From JAAFHB01 sp963677935 (GTDB lineage: Bacteria > Bacteroidota > Bacteroidia > Bacteroidales > Prolixibacteraceae): a DNA stretch of 64,000 nt. How positions within the stretch are numbered: position 1 is the first letter of the stretch; every line of letters starts with the position of its first letter. A program made the position numbers and the translations under genes. Where the stretch lies: the NCBI GenBank assembly GCA_963677935.2, contig CAXXEH010000003.1, positions 1,550,001 through 1,614,000 of the forward strand, in the 5' to 3' direction. Shown piece by piece: positions 9,388-17,955 of this stretch. A model generated the notes under the pieces. That model ran no database searches, was not told the DNA's origin, and worked only from the letters and a program-made list of their open reading frames with translations.

Positions 9388-9476
9388 TATGAATACCATA
9401 TTTTCGCCAAAGATATTAATTAAATGAGTATTATCAAATTTTTATTTTTAAATATTTTTTTATCAAGTATTGTTTT

Positions 9477-9499
9477 GTGATTATATATGATTATTTTTG
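9477..9499 (+). promoter_or_regulatory. Second tandem 10-bp repeat and -7-like element at the DeoR side
   Basis: GTGATTATAT followed directly by ATGATTATTT resembles a degenerate version of the ATGATCGTTT pair at 9368-9387. The overlapping TATTTTTG (9492-9499) matches the Bacteroidota -7 consensus TAnnTTTG, with TTTG at 9474-9477 as a possible but closely spaced upstream element. This fits autoregulation of the DeoR gene starting at 9534. Confidence 0.35.
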
Positions 9500-9533
9500 T
9501 CGTATTCAATCACAATCACTCATTCATTCTTAG

Positions 9534-10295
9534 ATGACACAAGAGCATAGAAAAAAAACGATATTAAAACTACTGGAACAAAACGATGAAGTGAGTATTC
9601 AGGATTTTGTAGCACAATGTAATGTCTCTGAAATAACAGTTCGACGCGACCTCACCTTGCTCGAAAAAAAAGGTTTACTCAAAAGAACTCATGGAGGAGC
9701 GATCCGAAGCTCAGTAATTCCTGAAATGTTTGGATTTGAAAATAATGTGTTTGATCATCGGAATCAAAAAATAGAAATTTGCAAACTTGCAGCCACTGTA
9801 ATTGAAGAAAATGACACCATTTATATGGACTGTGGCTCAACCGTATATTATCTTTCCCAGTTTCTTGCCCGCTTTAAAAACATAAGGGTTATTACCAATT
9901 CGCTACCTGTAGTTTCAGAATTAATGACTCATCCTCACATCAAAGTTTATCTTATTGGTGGAGAATTAGACACTTCGCTTAAGGCGCTTTATGGACCAAT
10001 GACCGACAGTCTTCTTTTAAAATACAAAGCTGACAAGGCTTTTATTGGAGCCGCAGGTGTTTCCTTATCACAAGGACTAAGCAGTAACCAAGAAAAAGAA
10101 GCTTCGGTCACGCAAAAAATGGCAGCAGCTGCTAACAAAGTTTATTTACTTTGTGATTCTTCCAAAATTGAAAAAACATCATATTTCATTTATTCTCCAA
10201 TAACACTAATTCATCAGATGGTTACTGATAAAGGAATCTCCCCCTCTGTTTTAGAATTATACAAAAGCAAGAATATAAATATATTAACTACTTAA
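9534..10295 (+). CDS. DeoR-family transcriptional regulator
   Basis: A 253-residue repressor-type regulator. The N-terminal helix-turn-helix spans about residues 5-57 (RKKTILKLLEQNDEVSIQDF, then VSEITVRRDLTLLEKKGLLK and RTHGGA), the classic DeoR signature. The C-terminal DeoRC effector domain binds a sugar phosphate: DTIYMDCGSTVYYLSQFL, ITNSLPVV, VYLIGGELD, DKAFIGAAGVS and VYLLCDSSKIEK. In this family the inducer is normally a phosphorylated intermediate of the controlled pathway, here possibly the product of the FGGY kinase. The gene opens the rightward operon, with an 11-bp gap to the aminotransferase gene, and diverges from the aldolase operon, so it probably controls both arms. Its first ~40 bp are found again as a dead fragment at 35162-35202. 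Confidence 0.9.
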   Translation: MTQEHRKKTILKLLEQNDEVSIQDFVAQCNVSEITVRRDLTLLEKKGLLKRTHGGAIRSSVIPEMFGFENNVFDHRNQKIEICKLAATVIEENDTIYMDCGSTVYYLSQFLARFKNIRVITNSLPVVSELMTHPHIKVYLIGGELDTSLKALYGPMTDSLLLKYKADKAFIGAAGVSLSQGLSSNQEKEASVTQKMAAAANKVYLLCDSSKIEKTSYFIYSPITLIHQMVTDKGISPSVLELYKSKNINILTT

Positions 10296-10305
10296 TTTAA
10301 AAGTT

Positions 10306-11676
10306 ATGTCAAAAGATTGGTGGAAGGAAAGTGCAAAAGGACTTCCAAAATTAATTACTGAAACACCAGGACCTTTATCAAAGGTCATGCATGCAAATAC
10401 GACCAGGTATATGAAAGGTCTTAGCGGCCAGGTAAAATTATTCCCGGTCTGTTTCGATGAAGGTTCAGGAATCATGTTGAAAGATGTGGATGGGAATAAA
10501 TATCTTGATTTCTCATCAGGAATTTATGTAACATCTCTGGGGCATTGTCATCCAAAAATCTCTGAAGCCGTTTCGTATTGGGCTAAGCGCCTAATGAATG
10601 CCCACGATTTTACAACTCCGGTAAAAGAAAAATTGATGGAAAAGATGGCAGAAATCCTTCCCGGAAATTTAAATGCCATCCAACTTTATTCCGATGGAAC
10701 TTCTGCGGTAGAAGCTGCAATCAGGGCTGCACGTGCAATTTCCAACAAACATGAATTTATTTCTGCTTATCGTGATTTTCATGGTAAAAGTCAGGCAGCC
10801 GTAAGCTGTGCACAGATGTACCGCGGCGAGACGCATAGTTATGGTCCAACCCGTGCGGCAGGATTTTATATGGTACCACGCCCCGATCCTTATCGTCCGC
10901 TATGGACTAAAGCCGATGGTACCATTGACACAGATGCCTACATCCGCTTTTATGAAAACTTCCTTAAAGAAGGAACAGTTGGAAATGTAGCAGCTTTTGT
11001 GCTTGAACCGGCACAGGGTTGGGCCGGAAGTATTTTCCCTCCTGAAGATTTTTTTCCTAAACTTAAAATGCTTTGCGACAGATACAAAATACTCTTGTAT
11101 GACGATGAAGTGCTTGCTGGCATGGGTCGCACCGGCGAATGGCTAACTTTAAACCATTGGGGCGTAGTTCCCGACATTGTAACTTTTGGTAAATCATTTG
11201 GAAATGGATTTCCCGTTACAGCCTTGGTCGTGAAAGAAGAATATGGAGAAGCACTGGAAAAAATATCTGCGTCATCAAGTTATGGTGGAAATCCAATGGC
11301 TTGCGCTGCAGCTTTGGCCTCAATTGAAGTAATTGAAGAGGAAGAGCTCCTGCAAAATGTGCGTACAGTTGGTGATTTCTTTATGAAACGCATGATGAAA
11401 ATGAAAGAAGATCACCCAATAATTGGTGATGTAAAAGGTAAAGGGTTTCTTCTCGGAATTGAACTTGTAAAAGACAAAACAACCAAAGAACCTTTTGAAG
11501 AAGCCGGAACACTGGTTTATCAAAAGGCTTTCCGAAATGGTCTGGCATGGATCCCGGCAGGACACATCCTTCGTATGTCGCCCCCGCTCATTATGGATGA
11601 GCATTATGCCAATAAAGGAATGAATATTATTGAAGACGCTATAACTGAGGTTGAAAAACAGTTTGGTTACAGATAA
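10306..11676 (+). CDS. Class III PLP-dependent aminotransferase
   Basis: A 456-residue fold-type I aminotransferase of the acetylornithine/4-aminobutyrate group. Motifs in order are NKYLDFSSGIYVTSLGHCHP, YSDGTSAVEAAIRAAR (PLP phosphate loop), FHGKSQAAVSC, VLEPAQGWAGSIFPPEDFF, LYDDEVLAGMGRTGEW (Asp for the pyridine nitrogen) and FGKSFGNGFPVTALV, whose Lys should form the aldimine. It sits between the DeoR regulator and a Gfo/Idh oxidoreductase, inside a sugar locus. A keto-sugar or aldehyde from a glycan, or an amino sugar to be deaminated, is therefore a possible substrate. An oxidoreductase-aminotransferase pair is also typical of amino-sugar metabolism. Amino donor and substrate cannot be told from sequence. 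Confidence 0.85.
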   Translation: MSKDWWKESAKGLPKLITETPGPLSKVMHANTTRYMKGLSGQVKLFPVCFDEGSGIMLKDVDGNKYLDFSSGIYVTSLGHCHPKISEAVSYWAKRLMNAHDFTTPVKEKLMEKMAEILPGNLNAIQLYSDGTSAVEAAIRAARAISNKHEFISAYRDFHGKSQAAVSCAQMYRGETHSYGPTRAAGFYMVPRPDPYRPLWTKADGTIDTDAYIRFYENFLKEGTVGNVAAFVLEPAQGWAGSIFPPEDFFPKLKMLCDRYKILLYDDEVLAGMGRTGEWLTLNHWGVVPDIVTFGKSFGNGFPVTALVVKEEYGEALEKISASSSYGGNPMACAAALASIEVIEEEELLQNVRTVGDFFMKRMMKMKEDHPIIGDVKGKGFLLGIELVKDKTTKEPFEEAGTLVYQKAFRNGLAWIPAGHILRMSPPLIMDEHYANKGMNIIEDAITEVEKQFGYR

Positions 11677-11702
11677 ATCAGTTTACTAACAACAATTGCT
11701 GA

Positions 11703-12863
11703 ATGGAAAAACAAGTAAGGTTTGGAATTATCGGTTTGGGCCTGATGGGAAAAGAATTTGCCAGTTCGGTCGCACGTTGGTGTCACCTGGCTGACGATAA
11801 TCTGCCCAGACCAGTTATTGCCGGTGTTTGCGATAACAGCAACGAAGCTGCCCGCGCATGGTTTGTCAAGAAATTCGATAGCATCAAAGTATCTTGTGCC
11901 GATTACCACGAATTGCTCGCATCTGACCAAATCGATGCCATTTATTGCGCTGTACCCCACCATCTCCATGAGCAAATCTACATCGACGTTCTCCGCGCTG
12001 GGAAGCATCTTCTCGGGGAAAAACCTTTTGGTATTGATCAGACTGCCAATACAAATATTTTGAATGAAATCAATAAGCGGCCTGATTTGATAGTTCGGTG
12101 CAGTTCCGAATTCCCTTATTTCCCGGGAGCAAAACGTGTAACCGACTGGATCAAAAGTGGCCAGTACGGACAATTGATCGAGGTTCGCAGCGGTTTTCAT
12201 CATGCCAGCGACATGGATCTGAACAAACCAATCAATTGGAAAAGGATGATCAACATCAACGGTGAATACGGCTGCATGGGAGATCTGGGACTTCACACTC
12301 AACACATTCCTTTTCGCATGGGATGGAGACCCAAATGGGTGTTTGCCGACCTTCAAAAGATTGTCGAAACCCGTCCAGATGGAAAAGGAAATACTGTTCC
12401 CTGTCTGACATGGGACAATGCGATATTGACAACCCGTTGCAACGATCCGCTGACAGGGAAAGAGTTTACCCTCGTATTTGAAACCAAACGAATGGCTCCC
12501 GGACAGACCAATACCTGGTTTATCGAAGTCTACGGAACTTTGGGGTCAGTGAAATTTTCAACCCACGATCCCAAAGCTTTTTATTACCTCGAAACCACAA
12601 GCAAAGAGCAAGGTTGGACCCGTATTGACATTGGTTCGCAGTCGTTTATACCCACAATCACCGGAGGTATTTTTGAGTTTGGATTTTCTGATGCCTTTCA
12701 GCAAATGATTGGGGCATTTGTGCAAGATTTGAGCAACCAATCAGATTCGCAAGCTTTCAGAAATGTATTGCCTGATGAAACGCACCTCAGCCATCTTCTC
12801 ATGACTGCGGCGCTTAAATCATATCAATTAGGTAAGAGGATTGATTTAATAAATTCGAAATAA
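11703..12863 (+). CDS. Gfo/Idh/MocA-family oxidoreductase
   Basis: A 386-residue cytoplasmic NAD(P)-dependent dehydrogenase acting on a sugar or inositol hydroxyl. The Rossmann motif FGIIGLGLMGKEFAS is at the N-terminus. The family EKP motif is present in HLLGEKPFGID, with the Lys expected to take part in catalysis, and GDLGLHTQHIPFRMG fits the C-terminal domain's catalytic His region. No signal peptide is visible, unlike the Tat-exported family member at 40117-41427. It follows the aminotransferase by 26 bp and precedes the NodB-like protein by 13 bp, so all are probably co-transcribed. Substrate unknown. Confidence 0.85.
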   Translation: MEKQVRFGIIGLGLMGKEFASSVARWCHLADDNLPRPVIAGVCDNSNEAARAWFVKKFDSIKVSCADYHELLASDQIDAIYCAVPHHLHEQIYIDVLRAGKHLLGEKPFGIDQTANTNILNEINKRPDLIVRCSSEFPYFPGAKRVTDWIKSGQYGQLIEVRSGFHHASDMDLNKPINWKRMININGEYGCMGDLGLHTQHIPFRMGWRPKWVFADLQKIVETRPDGKGNTVPCLTWDNAILTTRCNDPLTGKEFTLVFETKRMAPGQTNTWFIEVYGTLGSVKFSTHDPKAFYYLETTSKEQGWTRIDIGSQSFIPTITGGIFEFGFSDAFQQMIGAFVQDLSNQSDSQAFRNVLPDETHLSHLLMTAALKSYQLGKRIDLINSK

Positions 12864-12876
12864 AAATTTTCCTGAC

Positions 12877-14718
12877 ATGATAAAAAAGAATTTTTTCCTG
12901 CTATTGTTGCAACTTGTTTTATTCATAAATACAGCAACAGTTTTTGCTCAAGAACAATCATTAAAGGCCCTTGTGTTACTTAATTCATCTGCAGTTGAAA
13001 GCAAGATGGCACGAGAGTATCTGATCCCTTATCTTGAGCATTTCGGGATTTTGTATGAAACAAAAGAAATCTCGGAATTGAAAACGATAAAGAATCTTGG
13101 TGCCTATCCACTTATCATTATTTCTCATGATAAAATAAGCAAGAACAACTCCATCCTAGATCAAACTATCGTCAAAAAAATTACGAATGCAATGAAATCA
13201 GGCTCTGGCGTTGTTTCGTTTGATGCAGATTTATTTACCACAAGAACAGTTGTTGATTCCATTAAGGTCGATACCTTGCATTTCAGTAATACCAGTCATT
13301 ATATTACTGAGCTACATGCAGGGACTCCTAAACTTAGGCTATTTTCTGAAATGAAATTGGCAAAATCAGGAAGCGCTCTTAAGTCGCTAATTGAAAGCAA
13401 CTCATTTCCTGTGCTTTCAGTGTCAGACGAAATTGGTAAGCGGCTGGTTGTTTGGCATACCAATGCATGGATGCAAACTACAGTTTTGGGACCGTTGGCA
13501 GGGATGGACGACTGTCTATGGCGAAGTCTGGTTTGGGCAGCACGCAAACCATTTGTGATGCACGCCCTTCGGCCTATTGTTACCATGAGAGTTGATGATG
13601 TGGCAGGATGTGGCACGATTTGGAAACAATCGCCTCTTAACTGGATTAAAATTGCCAATAACTATAATATTAAACCATGGCTTGGCTTATTTATTTATAA
13701 TTTAACACCAGAAGCCATAACTGAACTCAGGGAGTATATTCTTTCAGGCCAGGCAACTGCCTCTCCACATGCATTTGGACGTCCATCAAGAGACAAAAGT
13801 AATAATGTTATCTATTCCCCTAACAACACTAATGATGGATTTTATTACAATCCGAAGGCAATGGCTCTTCGCGAAACAGAATATGATGAATTTATTTTTT
13901 TTGATCATCACCTCTCTCAACCAATCGCAGACAATGAGGCAATAAAAGGGCTTAAGGCAGTGGATCAATGGTATTCCGACAATCAACCTCTTCCAAAATC
14001 GAAATATTTTGTGGCTCATTATTATGAGATGAGCAGTAATATCATTGAACATGTTTCAACTCAATGGGGAATGGAGTTCGTAGCACAGAATAAGGCCTTG
14101 GATAATCCATGGAGCGATTCAGTAAAGTGGGTTAAGCAGGGGCCCTTCAGACGCTATGAGCAGCCAGGGACCAATACTGATAATGAAACTTTGAGAGGAA
14201 ACAGACCTATATATTATGCTGACTTTACTAATTTGGCAGGATATCCTTTTTTCAATTGTATTACAGAAATTCGTGATAATGCTGGTTATGAATGGGCTCC
14301 CGACAACAATAATGAAGCTTCGGCCGGAAGAGGCATTACACAGCTTAGGCGCGCATTATCCTCTATGTGTCTGGGAGTGTTATTCACCCACGAAACCGAT
14401 TTTATTTACCTTATTGATCCTAAAAACTGGGACTGGCAACTTAAAACTATTACTAAAGCAGTTTCTGAGTTTAACCCTTTATATCTTACCATCGACGATG
14501 CCCTTGAAATTGTAAGGGCAATGAAAACTTCAAAATTTAATCATGCAAGTTTTTCAGGAAAAGAAAATAAATTAAGCCTTAATCTGACCGGAAATGCGAA
14601 GGTAAAGACAAGTGTATACCTCTATACCGAAGGTAAAGATGGTAGCATTGAACAACAGATTCTTGACATAAAACCCTTTTCAAAAGAACTAAGAACGGAA
14701 TTTATTATAAAGCAATAA
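12877..14718 (+). CDS. Exported protein with GATase-like N-terminus and NodB-like domain
   Basis: I do not recognise a named family with certainty. The 613-residue product has a signal peptide (MIKKNFFLLLLQLVLF..VFAQE). An N-terminal alpha/beta part (KALVLLNSSAVESKMAREYL, YPLIIISHDKIS, GSGVVSFDADLF, RLVVWHTNAW) resembles glutamine-amidotransferase-like or flavodoxin-like domains seen in exported CAZymes. The central part begins VTMRVDDVAGCG, which resembles the first metal-binding motif of NodB polysaccharide deacetylases. It continues with PWLGLFIYN, ASPHAFGRPS, FFDHHLSQP and THETDFIYLID, and several His/Asp residues could bind a metal. A role in deacetylating or otherwise trimming an exported glycan is inference. 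It precedes a family member (14743) by 24 bp in the rightward operon. Confidence 0.6.
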   Translation: MIKKNFFLLLLQLVLFINTATVFAQEQSLKALVLLNSSAVESKMAREYLIPYLEHFGILYETKEISELKTIKNLGAYPLIIISHDKISKNNSILDQTIVKKITNAMKSGSGVVSFDADLFTTRTVVDSIKVDTLHFSNTSHYITELHAGTPKLRLFSEMKLAKSGSALKSLIESNSFPVLSVSDEIGKRLVVWHTNAWMQTTVLGPLAGMDDCLWRSLVWAARKPFVMHALRPIVTMRVDDVAGCGTIWKQSPLNWIKIANNYNIKPWLGLFIYNLTPEAITELREYILSGQATASPHAFGRPSRDKSNNVIYSPNNTNDGFYYNPKAMALRETEYDEFIFFDHHLSQPIADNEAIKGLKAVDQWYSDNQPLPKSKYFVAHYYEMSSNIIEHVSTQWGMEFVAQNKALDNPWSDSVKWVKQGPFRRYEQPGTNTDNETLRGNRPIYYADFTNLAGYPFFNCITEIRDNAGYEWAPDNNNEASAGRGITQLRRALSSMCLGVLFTHETDFIYLIDPKNWDWQLKTITKAVSEFNPLYLTIDDALEIVRAMKTSKFNHASFSGKENKLSLNLTGNAKVKTSVYLYTEGKDGSIEQQILDIKPFSKELRTEFIIKQ

Positions 14719-14742
14719 ATCAACTTAATAACCAACTAAAAT

Positions 14743-16419
14743 ATGAAAATCAGAAATGCATTATTTGCAACTCTCCCGATAGTTCTTTTTATATTTCCGG
14801 GATTTTCGCAGAATATAAAATTCTGCCCTACGGTTGAGAAACAATGGCTGATAAGCTCAAAAGATCAAATTATTAAAGATTCGATTTTGTACCACCCTGT
14901 CAGACTCAGCGAAAATCGGACAATTCTTCCGTGGTACTCATCCAATCCAGGTCAGTCGTATGACACCATCATTAAGCTGGTATGGAGTTTTTGGGACAAG
15001 ATGGAACTTGATTCCAACGGTGAAAAATATTATATGAACCATCAGGTTTGGAGTCCCAAACATGATTCACGTGGATTAGGCGGCGATCAGATTATGATGG
15101 CGCTTTCATCGTGGGATTTACTCTACAATTATACTGGCAATGAAGCGATTATTGAAAATATGAAGGATATTGCAAACCATTACCTGACACATTCTTTATC
15201 ACAGCCAGGCAGTCAATGGCCTGATTTGCCGTTTCCATACAATACGGATGTTGAGGCGGCTAGTGTGTATGATGGCGATATGATCCTTGGAAAAGGATTT
15301 TTACAGCCCGATAAAGCAGGTTCTTTTGGATTTGAATTGCTTAAATTGTATAAAAAAACCGGAGATGAGAAATACCTTTCGTCGGCTTTGAAAATTGCAA
15401 ATACGCTCGCATCCAAAGTACAAAAGGGCGATAACGATAACTCTCCATGGCCATTTAAAGTCAATGCAAAAACAGGGGAACCAGGACTTCTGGTTGATCA
15501 GGCTTCCTGGGATAAAGGTATGTCGGAGAATGTAGAAAAAACAGATCCAAATTATAAGAAATCGGTTTATACAACCAACTGGACCAGCACTTTGGAATTA
15601 TTTTCCGGACTTATTAATTTGCAAAGAGATAATAAAGGACAATATAAGAAAGCTTTCGATATCGCTATTGATTGGCTCAAAACCTATCCTGTAAAAACCA
15701 AGAAATGGGGCCCGTTCTTTGAAGATGTACAAGGGTGGTCGGATACTCAGACCAATGCTATCACTTATGCCATGTATATTATTCAGCATCCCGATTTAGA
15801 CCCAAACTGGAAAAAAACGGTAAATAATATTTTCCATTGGGTTCACAAAGAACTGGATAATCAGGAATTTGTTAAATATGGCGTAACATGTGTCAATGAA
15901 CAAACGTCTTACCGTGTTCCGGGAAATAGTCATTCGTCACGTCAAGCTTCAGTAGAACTAATGTACTGGGAAACAACAAAAGATACCACCTATATACGTA
16001 ATGATATTAGGATGTTAAATTGGGCTACCTATATGGTCGACTGGGATGGAAAAAACTGCTATCCGCACGATAACGTTTGGATGACCGATGGATATGGCGA
16101 TTATGTACGCCATTATTTACGTGCAATGGCCGCAATGCCACAGTTGGCCCCTGATAACTCAGACCACCTTCTGAGAAGCTCTTCAATAGTAAAAAATATA
16201 AATTATACGCAGAAAAGTATCGCGTATAGCACTTTTAACCAGGTTTCTGAAGAATTATTCAGGATGCAGAAAAAACCAACCATGGTAATGGCAGATGGAA
16301 CGAAGTTGAGTAATACAACGAAAGCGGACAATGATTGCTGGATGTGGCAAAACCTTGAAACTGGAGGTGTGTTAAAAGTAAGGCATAACAAAGGGGCTAA
16401 AATCATTATTGTAAAATAA
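14743..16419 (+). CDS. GGDQ/DGYGDY-family secreted protein, diverged member D
   Basis: A 558-residue secreted protein clearly related to copies A-C but well diverged. A signal peptide (MKIRNALFATLPIVLFIFPGFSQ) is followed by ILPWYSSNPGQSYD, MNHQVW, GGDQIMMALSSW, YDGDMILGKGFLQPDKAGSF, SPWPFKVNAKTGE, GPFFEDVQGWSDTQ, VNEQTSY, SHSSRQAS, WMTDGYGDYVRHYLRAMAA and the C-terminal GGVLKVRHNKGAKI. Residues shared across D, F and A/B (GGDQ, YDGD, PDKAG, PFKVN, FFED, SDTQ, NEQT or GEQT, SH.SR, DGYGDY.RH) outline a probable active-site set. The isomerase gene follows by 26 bp. A fragment of an isomerase gene also follows member F, so member-plus-isomerase may be an ancestral duplicated pair. Confidence 0.88.
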   Translation: MKIRNALFATLPIVLFIFPGFSQNIKFCPTVEKQWLISSKDQIIKDSILYHPVRLSENRTILPWYSSNPGQSYDTIIKLVWSFWDKMELDSNGEKYYMNHQVWSPKHDSRGLGGDQIMMALSSWDLLYNYTGNEAIIENMKDIANHYLTHSLSQPGSQWPDLPFPYNTDVEAASVYDGDMILGKGFLQPDKAGSFGFELLKLYKKTGDEKYLSSALKIANTLASKVQKGDNDNSPWPFKVNAKTGEPGLLVDQASWDKGMSENVEKTDPNYKKSVYTTNWTSTLELFSGLINLQRDNKGQYKKAFDIAIDWLKTYPVKTKKWGPFFEDVQGWSDTQTNAITYAMYIIQHPDLDPNWKKTVNNIFHWVHKELDNQEFVKYGVTCVNEQTSYRVPGNSHSSRQASVELMYWETTKDTTYIRNDIRMLNWATYMVDWDGKNCYPHDNVWMTDGYGDYVRHYLRAMAAMPQLAPDNSDHLLRSSSIVKNINYTQKSIAYSTFNQVSEELFRMQKKPTMVMADGTKLSNTTKADNDCWMWQNLETGGVLKVRHNKGAKIIIVK

Positions 16420-16445
16420 TAAATAAAAACTTAACGCAGTTTAAT

Positions 16446-17822
16446 ATGAAAATACTTAAAGCAGGATACGTTTCTTTTGGCACACAGTTCTACGAACCAG
16501 CCAACCTGAAGATGATCAGCGACAGAGCAGAAAAACAGCTCGTTGAAGCTGGAATTGAACTAATACGAACCGATCCGGTAACTGGAGAAGGAGATGAATC
16601 GACTCGTGCCATCAGAGAGCTGAAATCGGCAGAATGGGATTTTCTCTTTATAAACATCATCAACTGGATCGACACCCGCGGGGTTTTCAGGGTTCTTCAC
16701 GAATTTCGTAACGAACCAATGATCCTGTATAGTTTCGGCGGATTTACCGATCACGAAGGAACGTTTGGAGAAAAAGGAACTTTAATTTCTCCGGCTGCCG
16801 GGGCTGGATCGACTTCATTGCGTTTTCCGATGGAACAATGGGGCATCAAATTTAAATACCTTTACAATGCTCCTGATACACCAATGGACATTGAAGGGAT
16901 ACTTTCATTCGCCAAAGCTACTTCGGTAATGAAGAAACTCCGTCATGCCCGCGTAGGAACCATTGGCTACAACGATATGGGACTCTATTCCACAGGTATT
17001 AATCCAACCAAATTGCGCGATCTGATCGGGCCTGAAATTGAAAGCATGGATATGCTTCAGCTTCAGCGAAGAATGGATCAAATACCAGATAAAGATGTGA
17101 GAGCCGAATCGATCAGGGTATCCCGTGACTGGGAATATCCGCTCGGCAAACCGGAAGATGAAGTGGTTGATAAGGCGGTTCGGTTGTACATGGGGACAGT
17201 TGCTCTCTGTAAAGAAAAAAAATTCGATTCATTTTCATATAAATGCGTCGATGGCGTGGATCTCGAAATGGGATTAACCCATGCTATTCCATCATCACTT
17301 GTAGCTGATGCCGGTTATCCATATGTTGACGAAAATGACCTTGGAAATTCAGTAGCACAGCTTATGCTGAAATGGTTATCAGACAAACAGGTAGCTTTTA
17401 TAGAGCATTACGAACACCACCCTGAATGGATTTTATTGGGTGAAGATGGATACTGTCCTGCGGATTTCATCGAAGGAAAACCTCAGATCAAGTATATTTC
17501 CACAGTTCTCCTGAAGGGTATTGCCCACTGTTCAAACATGATAAAAGGTCGGATGACCTTAGCTTGTCTTTCTGAAACCAAAGAAGGCTACCGGATGCAC
17601 ATCGTTACAGGCGAAGGAAAAGAGCGGCCCAAATGGGTAGAAATGGGAGTCCCGCTACCGTCGTGGCCAAGTATTACTTTTTATACCGACGTTCCGGTAC
17701 GTCAGATTTTGGATCACGTTCAATCGCAGCATTTTGCGGCTGTATATGGAACATACGTTAATGAACTCGTTGATTTGTGCAAGCTGCTGAATATTGAAGC
17801 AGTTGTAGATACATCAGTCTAA
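16446..17822 (+). CDS. L-fucose/L-arabinose isomerase-family protein
   Basis: A 458-residue cytoplasmic protein of the FucI/AraA fold, which converts an aldose to the matching ketose with a divalent metal. It shows KAGYVSFGTQFYEP, FLFINIINWIDTRG, MILYSFGGFTDHEGTFGEKG, RVGTIGYNDMGLYSTGINP, YKCVDGVDLEMGLTHAIPSS, DAGYPYVDENDLGN and IEHYEHHPEWILLGEDG. The conserved Glu and Asp residues in DLEMG and YVDEND are candidates for metal binding. It gives the locus an isomerase step before the FGGY kinase and aldolase. It has no signal peptide and is followed, after a repeat unit, by a FucP-like transporter. The exact sugar (fucose, rhamnose-like or pentose) is not determined. A 54-bp piece of a second isomerase gene remains at 22587-22640. 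Confidence 0.75.
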   Translation: MKILKAGYVSFGTQFYEPANLKMISDRAEKQLVEAGIELIRTDPVTGEGDESTRAIRELKSAEWDFLFINIINWIDTRGVFRVLHEFRNEPMILYSFGGFTDHEGTFGEKGTLISPAAGAGSTSLRFPMEQWGIKFKYLYNAPDTPMDIEGILSFAKATSVMKKLRHARVGTIGYNDMGLYSTGINPTKLRDLIGPEIESMDMLQLQRRMDQIPDKDVRAESIRVSRDWEYPLGKPEDEVVDKAVRLYMGTVALCKEKKFDSFSYKCVDGVDLEMGLTHAIPSSLVADAGYPYVDENDLGNSVAQLMLKWLSDKQVAFIEHYEHHPEWILLGEDGYCPADFIEGKPQIKYISTVLLKGIAHCSNMIKGRMTLACLSETKEGYRMHIVTGEGKERPKWVEMGVPLPSWPSITFYTDVPVRQILDHVQSQHFAAVYGTYVNELVDLCKLLNIEAVVDTSV

Positions 17823-17858
17823 ATATTTTGGGTAAATAATTATTGATAAAAGCTGCTA

Positions 17859-17955
17859 ATGAAATAGCCATGATAAGAATATCACCAACCGAAATGGATC
17901 CGCCAACCGGCGGATGGCTATTCCATCTGGCCGCTTAAAAACAATTTATATACAG
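17859..17955 (+). repeat. Dispersed intergenic repeat, unit R2
   Basis: The unit opens with ATGAAATAGCCATGA and ends with ATTCCATCTGGCCG then CTTAAAAACAATTTATATACAG, immediately before the transporter ATG at 17956. The middle forms a perfect hairpin, ATCCGCC-AACC-GGCGGAT (17898-17915). Related units are at 1421-1507, 49884-49994 and 49997-50102. The position right before a start codon suggests a 5'-leader role, but a spreading repeat that happens to land there is equally possible. Confidence 0.6.

Noticed and set aside
11667..12356. A 229-codon open frame on the minus strand opposite the Gfo/Idh gene
   Set aside because: It is fully antisense to a clear oxidoreductase with Rossmann and EKP motifs, and its own translation has no recognisable pattern.
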